A DNA stretch of 64,000 nt from Actinomadura rayongensis. GTDB lineage: Bacteria > Actinomycetota > Actinomycetes > Streptosporangiales > Streptosporangiaceae. The translations under genes and the position numbers were made by a program. The stretch spans positions 1,211,002 to 1,275,001 of the forward strand of contig NZ_WUTW01000002.1 in the NCBI RefSeq assembly GCF_009831215.1, read 5' to 3'. Under the pieces are notes generated by a model that saw nothing but the letters and a program-made list of their open reading frames with translations, searched no databases and was not told the origin of the DNA. Shown piece by piece: positions 1 to 8,617 of this stretch; positions within the stretch are counted from its first letter, which is position 1, and each line of letters begins with the position of its first letter.

Positions 1-1582
1 TGCCGGTGTAGACGGCGCGCCAGGTGCCGTCCTTGACGGCCTTGAACGTGCGGGCGAACGTGCCGGCGGACGTGGTCTTGGTGGTGCCCAGCGTGGTCCA
101 GGTGGACGAGCCGGACGCCTTGAACTGGATCTGGATCACCGCGCCCGACCCCGCGTGCACCCACCGGTCGCCGACATAGCGGTTGAGCTTGCCGGCCACC
201 TTCAGCGACGCGCCCTTGCGGACCGGCTCGGGCGAGGCGTTGAAGCCGGACGCGAACGCCGTCCGCGTGCCGACCACGACCTCGTCGCCCGTGCTGGTGG
301 CGGGCGTGTACGTGGCGTTGCCCGCGTACGTCGCGCGCCAGGTGCCCTTCTTGGACGCGGTGAACTGCTTGCGGAACGCGCCGTTCCTGTCGGTCGTCGT
401 CGTGCCCATCGTGGTCCAGGTCGTGGCGCCGTCCGCCCGGAACTGGATCGTGACCTTGTTCCCCGAGCCGACGGGCGTCCAGGCCTTGCCCGCGAGCCGC
501 AGCAGGATGCCGCTCACGGTGAGCGTGCCGCCCGTCCGCACGGGTTCGGGGGCGGCGTTGAACTGGGTGAAGTCGGTGCCCGTGCGGACGTCGAGGTAGC
601 GGGCCTCGCTCGTCCCCGGCCTGGTCAGGGACAGTTCCTCACCGGGGAAGCTGAGCCGCAGGTAGCCGTCCTTCGTCGCATCGAGGTCGAGGGAGTCGAT
701 CTCGCCCTGCGCGTTCACCCACGCGCGGGCGACCTTCGTCCAGCCGGCCTTGCCGTCTGCGGAGTACTCGACGTCCACCCATGTAGGCCCAATGATCCTC
801 CGGCTTCCGTCGATGTCGAGGCGCTCCAGCTTCGCCCGGATCCGCACCGGGAGGCTGTACGCGGCGGGGTTCGGGGTCACGGTGAAGCCGGAGAACAGCG
901 GAACGGCGTCCTGGACGCGCACGTACCCCCAGACCTTGGGCGTCTCCTTCGTGTAGAGCGAACTCTCCGCGTGGACGGACCACGAGCCGCCCCGCTCGGG
1001 GACGTACGTGATGGAGTACGCGCCGTCGGCGCCCGTCGTGGTCGCGTAGGTCTTCGGCTGGTCCTTCCCGGCCGCTTCGAGCACGACCTTCACGCCGCTC
1101 GCGGGGGTCGTCCCGTGCGTCAGCGTGCCCGCCACCGTGACCGCGTCGCCGACCTGGAGCGGGTCCGACGCGGGCTCCCGCTTCGCCGTCAGCGTCACCT
1201 CGCTCTGATCGATCGGGTGGTCGACGGTCTTGGTCGCCGCCTTGCAGTACTGGCCGTCGCCGGGGAAGGACAGCGCGGTCCAGGACTTGTCGCGGACATC
1301 CGTCGCGAACGTCCCGTCCTCGGCCGTCGTGACCGTTCCGTTCGGGGTCACGTTCAGGGTGGCGCCGGGCACGGGAACCGGATCCTCGGTGCTGGACCTG
1401 CGGGCCAGCAGACGGCCGGTGATATGGGCGGCGGGGTGGTCGAGGTCGAGGCGGGCCGGGGTCGACGCCGCCTCGATCAGCGTGCTGTAGCAGACGGCCT
1501 CGGCGAAGGCGGGCGGGACGGCCGCGAGGGGCGCGGCGACCAGGGCGCTCGCGGCCAGGGACAGGACGGACGGCTTGCGCAT
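1..1582 (-). CDS. Secreted Ig-like repeat protein, partial (3' end beyond window)
   Basis: The gene reads leftward from an ATG at 1582 and is still open at base 1, so the C-terminus is missing. The N-terminus MRKPSVLSLAASA... is a Sec-type signal peptide closely matching the downstream paralogue (1593-3524). After it come repeated beta-sandwich modules of the bacterial Ig/carboxypeptidase-regulatory type (patterns like EPVRxGxxLxVxGxL, TTWTTMGTTTT, GTWRAxYxGxxTY). No catalytic motif is visible. The likely role is an exported structural or adhesive protein. It lies 10 bp downstream of its paralogue's stop, so the two are probably one transcript. The first ~150 bases are almost identical to 1651-1800 in the paralogue, which suggests recent duplication or gene conversion. 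Confidence 0.8.
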   Translation of the reverse strand, partial: MRKPSVLSLAASALVAAPLAAVPPAFAEAVCYSTLIEAASTPARLDLDHPAAHITGRLLARRSSTEDPVPVPGATLNVTPNGTVTTAEDGTFATDVRDKSWTALSFPGDGQYCKAATKTVDHPIDQSEVTLTAKREPASDPLQVGDAVTVAGTLTHGTTPASGVKVVLEAAGKDQPKTYATTTGADGAYSITYVPERGGSWSVHAESSLYTKETPKVWGYVRVQDAVPLFSGFTVTPNPAAYSLPVRIRAKLERLDIDGSRRIIGPTWVDVEYSADGKAGWTKVARAWVNAQGEIDSLDLDATKDGYLRLSFPGEELSLTRPGTSEARYLDVRTGTDFTQFNAAPEPVRTGGTLTVSGILLRLAGKAWTPVGSGNKVTIQFRADGATTWTTMGTTTTDRNGAFRKQFTASKKGTWRATYAGNATYTPATSTGDEVVVGTRTAFASGFNASPEPVRKGASLKVAGKLNRYVGDRWVHAGSGAVIQIQFKASGSSTWTTLGTTKTTSAGTFARTFKAVKDGTWRAVYTG

Positions 1583-1592
1583 GGGAGGCACC

Positions 1593-3524
1593 TCAGCGGA
1601 CGTCGACGTAGTCGGTCGGGCCGGTGGACGGGAGGTAGGTGGAGTTTCCGGTGTAGACGGCGCGCCAGGTGCCGTCCTTGACGGCCTTGAACGTGCGGGC
1701 GAACGTGCCGGCGGACGTGGTCTTGGTGGTGCCGAGCGTGGTCCAGGTGGACGAACCGGACGCCTTGAACTGGATCTGGATCACCGCGCCCGACCCCGCG
1801 TGGACCCAGTTGTTGTTGATGAACCGGACGAGCTTCCCGGCCACCTTCAGCGACGCGCCCGCGCGGACCGGCTCGGGCGAGGCGTTGAACGCCGACGTGA
1901 ACAGCGTCCTGATGCCGACCTCGACGTTGTCGGCGTCGCTCGTCCGCGGCATGTACGTGGCGTCGCCCGCGTAGGTCGCGCGCCAGGCGCCCTTCTTGGA
2001 CGCGGTGAACTGCTTGCGGAACACGCCGTTCTTGCCGGTCGTGGTGGTGCCCATCGTGGTCCAGGTCGTGGCGCCGTCCGCCCGGAACTGGATGGCGACC
2101 TTCGCTCCGGAGGGGAAGGGCGTCCAGTCGTCGCCCGGCCGGCGGTACAGCTTGCCGCTGACGGTCAGCGTGCCGCCCTTGCGGACGGGCTCCGGCGCGG
2201 CGTTGAAGTCGTAGAAGTAGGTGTCCGTGCGGACGTCCACGTAGACGGCCGGGCTGTAGCCGGGCTTCGTGGTGGTGTCGCCGCGGTAGCGCAGGCGCCA
2301 GTACCCGTCGCGCGTCGCGTACTCGAACGAGGAGACCTCGCCGTCGTCGGAGACCCAGCCGCTGTCGGAGACCTTGGTCCAGCCGGTCTTGCCGTCCGGC
2401 GAGAACTCGATGTCCAGGGTCGTCCGGCCGATGGGCGCGGGGGTGCCGTTCTCGGAGCGCGTCAGCCGTCCGGTGATCCCGACGAGCCCGTTCCGCTCGA
2501 CCGGGCTGCCGGCCTTGATGCCGGAGAAGACCGGCGTGCCGGTCCGCTGGTCCGGCTCGCCCCGCACCACGTTGCTCGCCTCGGTGAAGTCCGTCTCCGG
2601 CGACCACGCGTTCCACGATCCGCCCTTGGCCACCGGGAACGTGACCCGGAACGTCCCGTCCGCGGCGGATTCGGCGTTGTAGTACTTGTTGCCGCCGGAC
2701 ACGATCATGCCGACCGCGACCTTCTGGCCCCCGTCCGGGACGAGCCCGCTCGCCGACCGTCGGCGCACCGTGCCCTCGATCGTGATCTCGCCCCCGGCGG
2801 GCGTCGGCGACGGGCTCGTCTGCCGGGCCTCCAGGAGGATCTCCTGCCGCACCGTCCGGTACGGCACCCAGGCGGACGAACCGCACAGCCGCTCGTTCGA
2901 CGACGGGACGGACGCCGACGCGGACGGAACCCGGTTGAGGTCGACCGCGAAGCGTCCGTCGCCGTCGGTCGCCACGGGCTTCGTCAATCCCATGATCGCC
3001 GTGCCCGCCGGGACGGGCTCGGGGGCCACGTCGCGCGACCGCTGGAGCAGCAGCCGTCCCGAGGCGTGGACGACGGGCGTGTCGTAGTCCATGACGCCCG
3101 GATCGGCCGCCATCTCGGTGAACTGCGTCCGGTAGCAGTTCGTGAACGGAGCGACCCGCCGGGAGATCTCGCCCGTCCCGCTCACCATCTCGACGATGAC
3201 GGCGCCGGATCCGGGGTGCTGCTCGGCGTCGAGGTGGTAGGTCAGCGTCCAGGTGCCGTCCTCGGCGGTGCCCGCCGTCCGCGTGAACGGAACGGTGTCG
3301 TAGTAGCCGTTCTGGCTGCGGTCGTTCAGGAGCCCCCGGACTTCCTTCACCCCGTCCGGCGACGCCACCTGGACCGCCACGGTGAGCAGCCGCTGCGGGT
3401 CGAGCTGGTCGAACGTCGTCTGGATGCTCGCGGACGTGGGCGGCGCCGCGTAGGCGGGCGGGACGGCGACGGGCAGCGCGAGCAGCGCGCCGACGGCGAG
3501 CGACAGAACGGCGGGTTTCCGCAC
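1593..3524 (-). CDS. Secreted Ig-like repeat protein (643 aa)
   Basis: The N-terminal signal peptide (MRKPAVLSLAVGALLALPV..., cleavage near AYA-A) is followed by about six beta-rich repeats. Each begins with a phrase like 'SPEPVRxGxSLxVxGKL' and ends with 'GTWRAxYxGxxTYxP'. These resemble bacterial Ig-like and filamin-type modules of exported actinobacterial proteins. No enzyme motif and no LPXTG or hydrophobic C-terminal anchor is seen, so the protein is probably released or non-covalently wall-associated. It is the upstream member of a tandem paralogous pair with 1-1582 (10-bp gap). The 95-bp region at 3525-3619 must hold its promoter. The function is unknown; a surface or matrix role is inferred. 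Confidence 0.8.
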   Translation of the reverse strand: MRKPAVLSLAVGALLALPVAVPPAYAAPPTSASIQTTFDQLDPQRLLTVAVQVASPDGVKEVRGLLNDRSQNGYYDTVPFTRTAGTAEDGTWTLTYHLDAEQHPGSGAVIVEMVSGTGEISRRVAPFTNCYRTQFTEMAADPGVMDYDTPVVHASGRLLLQRSRDVAPEPVPAGTAIMGLTKPVATDGDGRFAVDLNRVPSASASVPSSNERLCGSSAWVPYRTVRQEILLEARQTSPSPTPAGGEITIEGTVRRRSASGLVPDGGQKVAVGMIVSGGNKYYNAESAADGTFRVTFPVAKGGSWNAWSPETDFTEASNVVRGEPDQRTGTPVFSGIKAGSPVERNGLVGITGRLTRSENGTPAPIGRTTLDIEFSPDGKTGWTKVSDSGWVSDDGEVSSFEYATRDGYWRLRYRGDTTTKPGYSPAVYVDVRTDTYFYDFNAAPEPVRKGGTLTVSGKLYRRPGDDWTPFPSGAKVAIQFRADGATTWTTMGTTTTGKNGVFRKQFTASKKGAWRATYAGDATYMPRTSDADNVEVGIRTLFTSAFNASPEPVRAGASLKVAGKLVRFINNNWVHAGSGAVIQIQFKASGSSTWTTLGTTKTTSAGTFARTFKAVKDGTWRAVYTGNSTYLPSTGPTDYVDVR

Positions 3525-3619
3525 GAACGCGACCTCCTGGGACGGGCCGCATGGGCGCGGCCGTAGAAGGAGACGCCGGGCAGGAATGTGAGGATGACTC
3601 GCGTCAGATCACAAGTTGA

Positions 3620-4537
3620 TCAACGGGTGCCGGTGCGGAGGGAGGCGAGCCAGGACGCGGCGGCGGCGAAGTCGGCGTCGTGGGTGCCGCGGCGGATGTC
3701 GGGACGGACGGCGTCCGCGCGCGGGTAGGAGCCGATGAAGCGGACGTCCGCGCAGATCCGGCGCAGGCCCATCAGGGCCTCGCCGACGCGGGCGTCCTGG
3801 ACGTGGCCCTCGAAGTCCATCCAGAACAGGTAGGAGCCGAGGCGCGCGCCCGTCGGACGGGACTGGATCAGCGTCAGGTTGATCCCGCGCACGGAGAACT
3901 CGGTGAGGATCTCCAGCAGCGCGCCGGGGTGGTCGGCGCCGATGAACGCGGCGACGGTGGTGCGGTCCGCGCCGGTCGGGGCGGGCGGCGGGCCGGGGCG
4001 GCGCAGCGCGACGAAGCGGGTCACCGCGTCGGCGACGTCGTGGATGTCCTCGGCGAGCACGTCCAGGTTGTAGCGGGCGGCGGCGAAGGAGCCCGCGAGC
4101 GCCGCGTCGTAGTGGCCGTCGGCGACGTGCTGGGCGGCCTCGGCGTTGGACGTCGCCGCGCGCCACTCGGCGTCCGGGACGTGCTCGGCGAGCCAGCGGC
4201 GGCACTGCGGCTGCGCGATCGGGTGCGACGCGACGGTCTTCACGTCCCCGAGGCGGGTGCCGGGCCGCACCAGCAGCGCGAACGACACCGGCAGGTTGAC
4301 CTCGCCGACGATCTGGAGCGGTTCACCGGTGGCCAGCTCGTCCAAAGTCGTGGGGACCGAGCCCTCGACGGAGTTCTCCAGCGCGACGACCGCGCCGTCG
4401 GCCTCGTCGCGGCGCAGCGCGTCCAGGACGGCGGGGACGGTCGCGAGCGGCAGGTGGTCGGCGTCGGCCGTGCCCGGGAACCGCAGCAGGGCGGCTTCGG
4501 TGAACGTCCCCTGCGGACCGAGATAGGCGTAACGCAC
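3620..4537 (-). CDS. pheA: Prephenate dehydratase
   Basis: Converts prephenate to phenylpyruvate in phenylalanine biosynthesis, in the cytosol. The 305-aa protein starts at GTG with the family N-terminus RYAYLGPQGTFTEAALL. It carries the ENSVEGSVPTTLD segment and the TRF catalytic motif (AVTRFVAL) at the end of the dehydratase domain (about residues 1-180). The C-terminal ACT regulatory domain (about 190-275) includes GALLEILTEFSVRGINLTLIQSRP, consistent with phenylalanine feedback control. There is no chorismate mutase domain, as expected for the monofunctional actinobacterial type. It follows the gene at 4608-5060 on the same strand across a 70-bp gap. Confidence 0.95.
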   Translation of the reverse strand: MRYAYLGPQGTFTEAALLRFPGTADADHLPLATVPAVLDALRRDEADGAVVALENSVEGSVPTTLDELATGEPLQIVGEVNLPVSFALLVRPGTRLGDVKTVASHPIAQPQCRRWLAEHVPDAEWRAATSNAEAAQHVADGHYDAALAGSFAAARYNLDVLAEDIHDVADAVTRFVALRRPGPPPAPTGADRTTVAAFIGADHPGALLEILTEFSVRGINLTLIQSRPTGARLGSYLFWMDFEGHVQDARVGEALMGLRRICADVRFIGSYPRADAVRPDIRRGTHDADFAAAASWLASLRTGTR

Positions 4538-4607
4538 GTGGACCGTCCCCCGCGAGAAGCGCGTGATGCTGACGTGACCAGCTTATCCCGCCTGTTACGG
4601 GCGTGAG

Positions 4608-5060
4608 TCAGCCCGCCTTGCTGGGGGAGATGCCGAAGTCGGGCAGCGGGTCGTCCATGGTGACGATCGGGCCCTTGCCGAGCCGCGCCGCGCGCAGCGC
4701 CTGGTTCTCCTCGGGGGACAGGCCGTCCACCGGATGGCCGTCGCGGACGGGCTTGGCGTACGTCCGGGTCTCGGTGCGCCCGATGATCGAGGAGATGATC
4801 ACGCCGTCGCCGCCCGCGTTGATCAGCGCCAGGGAGAACGAGCGGTGCCCGGACATCTCCTTCAGCGCGTCGTAGTGGACGATCGCCAGGTCGCGCAGGG
4901 CCTTCGGGTCCACGCTGGTGGTGCCGGCGAGCTGGAGCTGGCGGCGCAGGACGGCCGCGCACTCGTCCACGACCTGGTTCGCCCGCCGGTAGGCCACCAC
5001 GCCGACGGAGACTCCGGCCACTCCGGCGACCAGCCCTACCACGGCCACGGCGACAAGCAT
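4608..5060 (-). CDS. DUF4446 family membrane-anchored protein
   Basis: A 150-aa protein starting at ATG 5060. It has one N-terminal hydrophobic segment (LVAVAVVGLVAGVAGVSVGVVAYRR), a short helical stretch with paired basic residues, then a compact domain with AIVHYDALKEMSGHRSFSLALI and the conserved 'ISSIIGRTETRTYAKPV...LSPEENQAL' block typical of DUF4446. That family is widespread in Gram-positives and has no assigned biochemistry. Its start codon overlaps the stop of the upstream glycosyltransferase (TGATG), so translation is probably coupled. The topology suggests a single-pass protein with a cytoplasmic C-terminal domain. Confidence 0.85.
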   Translation of the reverse strand: MLVAVAVVGLVAGVAGVSVGVVAYRRANQVVDECAAVLRRQLQLAGTTSVDPKALRDLAIVHYDALKEMSGHRSFSLALINAGGDGVIISSIIGRTETRTYAKPVRDGHPVDGLSPEENQALRAARLGKGPIVTMDDPLPDFGISPSKAG

Positions 5061-6382
5061 CACGGAGTGAGGGTACCCACCCGCGCGTCGCCGTGCGTAC
5101 GTTCCCCATGATCCCCGGACGTTCGCACACGGTTCACCAACCAGACGCCGAGTACGACGATCAGGGCGAGTGCGGCGAGTCCGAAGGCGTCCTGGAGGAT
5201 CCGGCCGACGATCCGGACGGGCAGCGCGTGCTCGCGTCCGGACAGCGCGGCGCCGCGCCACGGCAGCGGCGTCAGGTAGTACAGCCAGACGCCGAGCGCG
5301 AGCAGGCAGCGGCGGACGTCGCGGCCGTCTCCGGCCAGCGCGCCGAGCACCGCGATGATCCAGACGAGGTGGTGCATCCAGCCGACGGGCGACAGCAGCA
5401 CCGACAGCAGCCCGGTGATCGCGACCCCGGCGAGCAGCAGGGTGTAGGCGGACGGTCCGGCGGCGGCGGCGCGCGTCAGGTCGGTGCCGCCGAACGGCCC
5501 CGGACGTCCGAGCGCGTCGCCCGCAATGGTCGCCCGCCGCGCCAGCCGCAGCCCGAGCAGCGCCACGGCCACCGCGAGGACGAGCCACAGCAGCGACCGC
5601 CACGGGCTCTCCGGCAGGACGTGCGCGAGCATCCCGTTGAGGGCCTGGTTGGTGGTGCCGCCGACGGCGCCCGTCCGGTCCCCGCCCTGGAGGAACGCGC
5701 CGAACCAGTAGTCGCGCGAGTCGGCGGGCAGCAGCGCGAACGCCCCGCCCCAGGCGGCGAGCGCGGTGAGCACGGCGGTCCGGGCGGCCTCGCGGCGGCC
5801 GGTGATCCAGAACCAGATGAAGAACACGCCCGGCACCAGCTTGATCGCCATCGCCAGGCCGACGAGGACGCCGCGCGGCCAGCGGGCCGAGCGCGCGCAG
5901 CAGTCGGCGAGGGACAGCGCCATCAGCAGGAACCCGACCTGCCCGAAGCGCATCTGGTCGGACGCGGGCCACAGCCAGGCCGTCGCGCCGACGAGCGCGC
6001 CCGCCGCGACCGGCGCCCAGCGGCCCGCGCGGCGGATCAGGTCGCGGAAGGCATAAAGGACGGCGACGGTCAGCGCCGCGTACATCAGGGCCGTCCACGT
6101 CCACTGCGCGGCCTTCCACGGCAGCAGCGTGAACGGCACCGCGAGCACGGCCGCGAAGGGCGGATAGGTGAACGGCAGGAGCTGCGGCGGCTGGGTCAGG
6201 ACGTCGTAGAGCGGGGCGCCGCGCAGGATCGCCGCGCCGCCCTCCCGGTAGACCTCCAGGTCCACCATCCGCTGGTCGGGCGGGTTGTTCAGCCACTTCA
6301 CCACGAGGGGCGCGACGGCCGCGACCGCGACGAGAACGCCGAGGCCGACGATCCACGGCGGGGTCCTGCTGCCTGCACGCAT
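5060..6382 (-). CDS. GT87-family polyprenol-phosphate-mannose-dependent mannosyltransferase
   Basis: A 440-aa polytopic membrane protein with roughly ten hydrophobic segments. The first extracytoplasmic loop holds the GT-C/GT87 pattern DLEVYREGGAAILRGAPLYD and YPPFAAVLAVPF, and later LAMAIKLVPG and SPVGWMHHLVW. These are hallmarks of the DUF2029/GT87 family, which in mycobacteria and relatives transfers mannose from polyprenyl-phosphomannose to lipoglycans (PimE and MptC type). The start is ATG 6382; the upstream in-frame sequence has no GT87 content. It is divergent from the membrane protein at 6422 (39-bp gap, probably a shared promoter region) and its stop overlaps the next gene's ATG. The exact acceptor glycan cannot be told. 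Confidence 0.88.
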   Translation of the reverse strand: MRAGSRTPPWIVGLGVLVAVAAVAPLVVKWLNNPPDQRMVDLEVYREGGAAILRGAPLYDVLTQPPQLLPFTYPPFAAVLAVPFTLLPWKAAQWTWTALMYAALTVAVLYAFRDLIRRAGRWAPVAAGALVGATAWLWPASDQMRFGQVGFLLMALSLADCCARSARWPRGVLVGLAMAIKLVPGVFFIWFWITGRREAARTAVLTALAAWGGAFALLPADSRDYWFGAFLQGGDRTGAVGGTTNQALNGMLAHVLPESPWRSLLWLVLAVAVALLGLRLARRATIAGDALGRPGPFGGTDLTRAAAAGPSAYTLLLAGVAITGLLSVLLSPVGWMHHLVWIIAVLGALAGDGRDVRRCLLALGVWLYYLTPLPWRGAALSGREHALPVRIVGRILQDAFGLAALALIVVLGVWLVNRVRTSGDHGERTHGDARVGTLTP

Positions 6383-6421
6383 GCGTCCATCCTGGACCAA
6401 CTCGCCCACTAACCTGACCTC

Positions 6422-8617
6422 ATGGCGCAGTACGGGGCGGGAACCGGAAGGCCGTGCTCTGCGGTGGTCAGGGCGCTGGTCGCGGTCGCCGCGCTGCTCG
6501 CCGGGACGGGGCTTCTCGCCGCGCCCGCCGAGGCGGCGCCGCCGTCCCGGACGGTCGTCATCGGCGTTCCCGGGATGATGTGGAGCGACGTCACCGCGAC
6601 CCGCACGCCCACCCTGTGGAAACTGGCGGGCCAGGGCGGCGCGGCGGCGCTCTCGGTGCGGACGACGCGGCCTGGCACCTGCCCGACGGACGGCTGGCTG
6701 ACGGTCTCGGCAGGTCAGCGGTCGCGGCTGGAGCCGGGCGACTGCCTGCTGCCCGCGACCCCGGCGGCGACGCCGTCCGGCGGGGCGACCGCCGCCGACT
6801 GGCCCGCGATCCGCGCCGACAACGCCGCGACGACCTACCACTCGCGCGTCGGGCTGCTCGGCGACGCCGTCCACCGCGCGGGCGACTGTACGTTCGCGGT
6901 CGGTGCGGGCGCGGTTTATGGGCTCGCGGACGGTACGGGCCGCGTCGACCACTACGTCTCCGCCCCGGACCGCGCGCGGCCGGAGGACTGGACGCGCTGC
7001 CGCCTGTCCGCCGTCGAGATCGACGACCTGTTCCGCGCCTACCAGGCCGCCGGGGTGGACGCCAAGGGCGAGCAGGAGGCGGTGGCCGAGGCCGTCCGGG
7101 CGCGGGCCGTCAGCACGGCGGACCAGCGCGTCGCGGCGGTGCTGGCCGCGCTGCCGCCCGGGACGAACGTGCTGGTCGCGGGCCTGTCGGACATCGGCGT
7201 GCCGCCGCATCTGCGGATCGCGATCGGCGCGACCACGCCGGGCGGGCCGACGGCGTTCCCGCGCGGGCTGCTGACGTCGTCGGCGACGCACCGGCCGGGC
7301 CTGGTGACGCTGACGGACGTCACCGCGACCGCCCTGAAGCTGCTCGGCCTCCCGCAGTCGGACGAGGCGGTCGGCTCGGCGTGGCGGTCGCAGACGTCCG
7401 ACGAGGCCACGGCGTCGAAGATCGACGGGCTGGGGAACCAGGACGTCGCCGCGCAGGCCATCCGCAGCGTGCAGGGCTCGTTCATCTCGACCGTCGTGGT
7501 CGCGCAGATCGTGCTGCTCGGCGGCGCGTGGCTGCTGCTGCGGCGCCGACCGGGGACCGCGCGGCGGCGGCGCGTGCTCGGCGCGGCGCGGGTCGTGGCG
7601 CTGCTCGGCGGGGCGCTGCCGGTGTCGGCGTTCCTCGCCGGGATCGTCCCGTGGTGGCGGTCGTCGCATCCGGCGGCCGTGCTGGTGACGACGGTCCTCG
7701 TGCTGGGGGCGCTGCTGACGGGCGCGGCGCTCGGCGGGCCGTGGCGGCGGTCCAAGCTCGTCCCGAGCCTGATCATCGCGGCGGTGACGGCCGGGGTGCT
7801 CGCGCTGGACGTCATGACCGGCTCGCACCTCCAGATGAACACGTTCCTCGGGTACACCGCGCTCGTCGCGGGCCGGTTCTACGGGTTCGGGAACCAGGCG
7901 TTCGCCCTGTTCGCGGCGGCGGCGGTGTTGACGGCGGCGTGGCTGGCGGAGTACCGCGTCCGCGCCGGGCAGCCCTGGACGGCCGCGCTCGTGATCGGTG
8001 CCGTCGGCGTCGGTGCGGTCGCGGTCGATGGGCTGCCGGTGTGGGGCAGCGACTTCGGCGGTGTCCTCGCGATGGTGCCGGTGTTCGCGATGCTCGCCCT
8101 GCTGGCCGCCGGGCGGCGGCTGCGCTGGTGGTGGCTCGCCGGGTTCGGCGCGGCGGCCGTGGCGCTGGTCCTGCTGATCTCGTGGTGGAACGCCCACAGC
8201 GCCAATCCCACGCATCTCGGGAAGTTCTGGAACGACCTGGTCGCGGGGAACGGCGGCGAGGTCGTCCAGCGCAAGTTCGAGGCGATGACGCGCAGCCTCG
8301 GGTTCTGGCCGCTCACGGCGCTGCTCGCGGTCGTCCTCGTGTTCCTGTACTTCGCTCTGGCCGATCCGGCGCGGTGGCGGGCGAGGCCGCTGCTCGTCGC
8401 CTACCGGGACACGACGACGATGGGCCCGGCGCTGATCGCGGTGCTCAGCGTCGGGATCATCGGGACGCTCGTCAACGACTCCGGCGTCATCATCCTGACC
8501 GTGACGCTGCTGCTCACGGTGCCGCTGACGATCGCTGCGGCGATTCGGTCCCTGGAGACCGGCGCGCGCACAGAGCCGCGACCGTCAGCGCCGCGATCGT
8601 CAGCACGCACGGGATGA
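6422..8617 (+). CDS. Large membrane protein with alkaline-phosphatase-like exported domain
   Basis: A 731-aa protein. Signal sequence (VRALVAVAALLAGTGLLAAPAEA), then an extracytoplasmic domain of about 300 residues opening with TVVIGVPGMMWSDVTATRTPTLWKLAGQGGA. That resembles the metal-site start of the alkaline-phosphatase/sulfatase superfamily, and a later 'NVLVAGLSDIGVP' sits near its end. About ten transmembrane helices follow from residue 355, with a conserved-looking loop FLGYTALVAGRFYGFGNQAFALFAAAA. The family is known from actinobacteria without assigned function. Its neighbours are mannosyltransferases, so a role in envelope glycan or lipid-linked intermediates is inferred. Its 3' end overlaps the opposing gene 8514-9977 by 104 bp. 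Confidence 0.75.
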   Translation: MAQYGAGTGRPCSAVVRALVAVAALLAGTGLLAAPAEAAPPSRTVVIGVPGMMWSDVTATRTPTLWKLAGQGGAAALSVRTTRPGTCPTDGWLTVSAGQRSRLEPGDCLLPATPAATPSGGATAADWPAIRADNAATTYHSRVGLLGDAVHRAGDCTFAVGAGAVYGLADGTGRVDHYVSAPDRARPEDWTRCRLSAVEIDDLFRAYQAAGVDAKGEQEAVAEAVRARAVSTADQRVAAVLAALPPGTNVLVAGLSDIGVPPHLRIAIGATTPGGPTAFPRGLLTSSATHRPGLVTLTDVTATALKLLGLPQSDEAVGSAWRSQTSDEATASKIDGLGNQDVAAQAIRSVQGSFISTVVVAQIVLLGGAWLLLRRRPGTARRRRVLGAARVVALLGGALPVSAFLAGIVPWWRSSHPAAVLVTTVLVLGALLTGAALGGPWRRSKLVPSLIIAAVTAGVLALDVMTGSHLQMNTFLGYTALVAGRFYGFGNQAFALFAAAAVLTAAWLAEYRVRAGQPWTAALVIGAVGVGAVAVDGLPVWGSDFGGVLAMVPVFAMLALLAAGRRLRWWWLAGFGAAAVALVLLISWWNAHSANPTHLGKFWNDLVAGNGGEVVQRKFEAMTRSLGFWPLTALLAVVLVFLYFALADPARWRARPLLVAYRDTTTMGPALIAVLSVGIIGTLVNDSGVIILTVTLLLTVPLTIAAAIRSLETGARTEPRPSAPRSSARTG

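Noticed and set aside
5060..8215. A 1051-aa frame that includes the GT87 gene
   Set aside because: Only the C-terminal 440 residues have family features. The upstream part is Arg/Pro/Gln-rich shadow sequence of the opposing 731-aa gene, a known effect of high GC.
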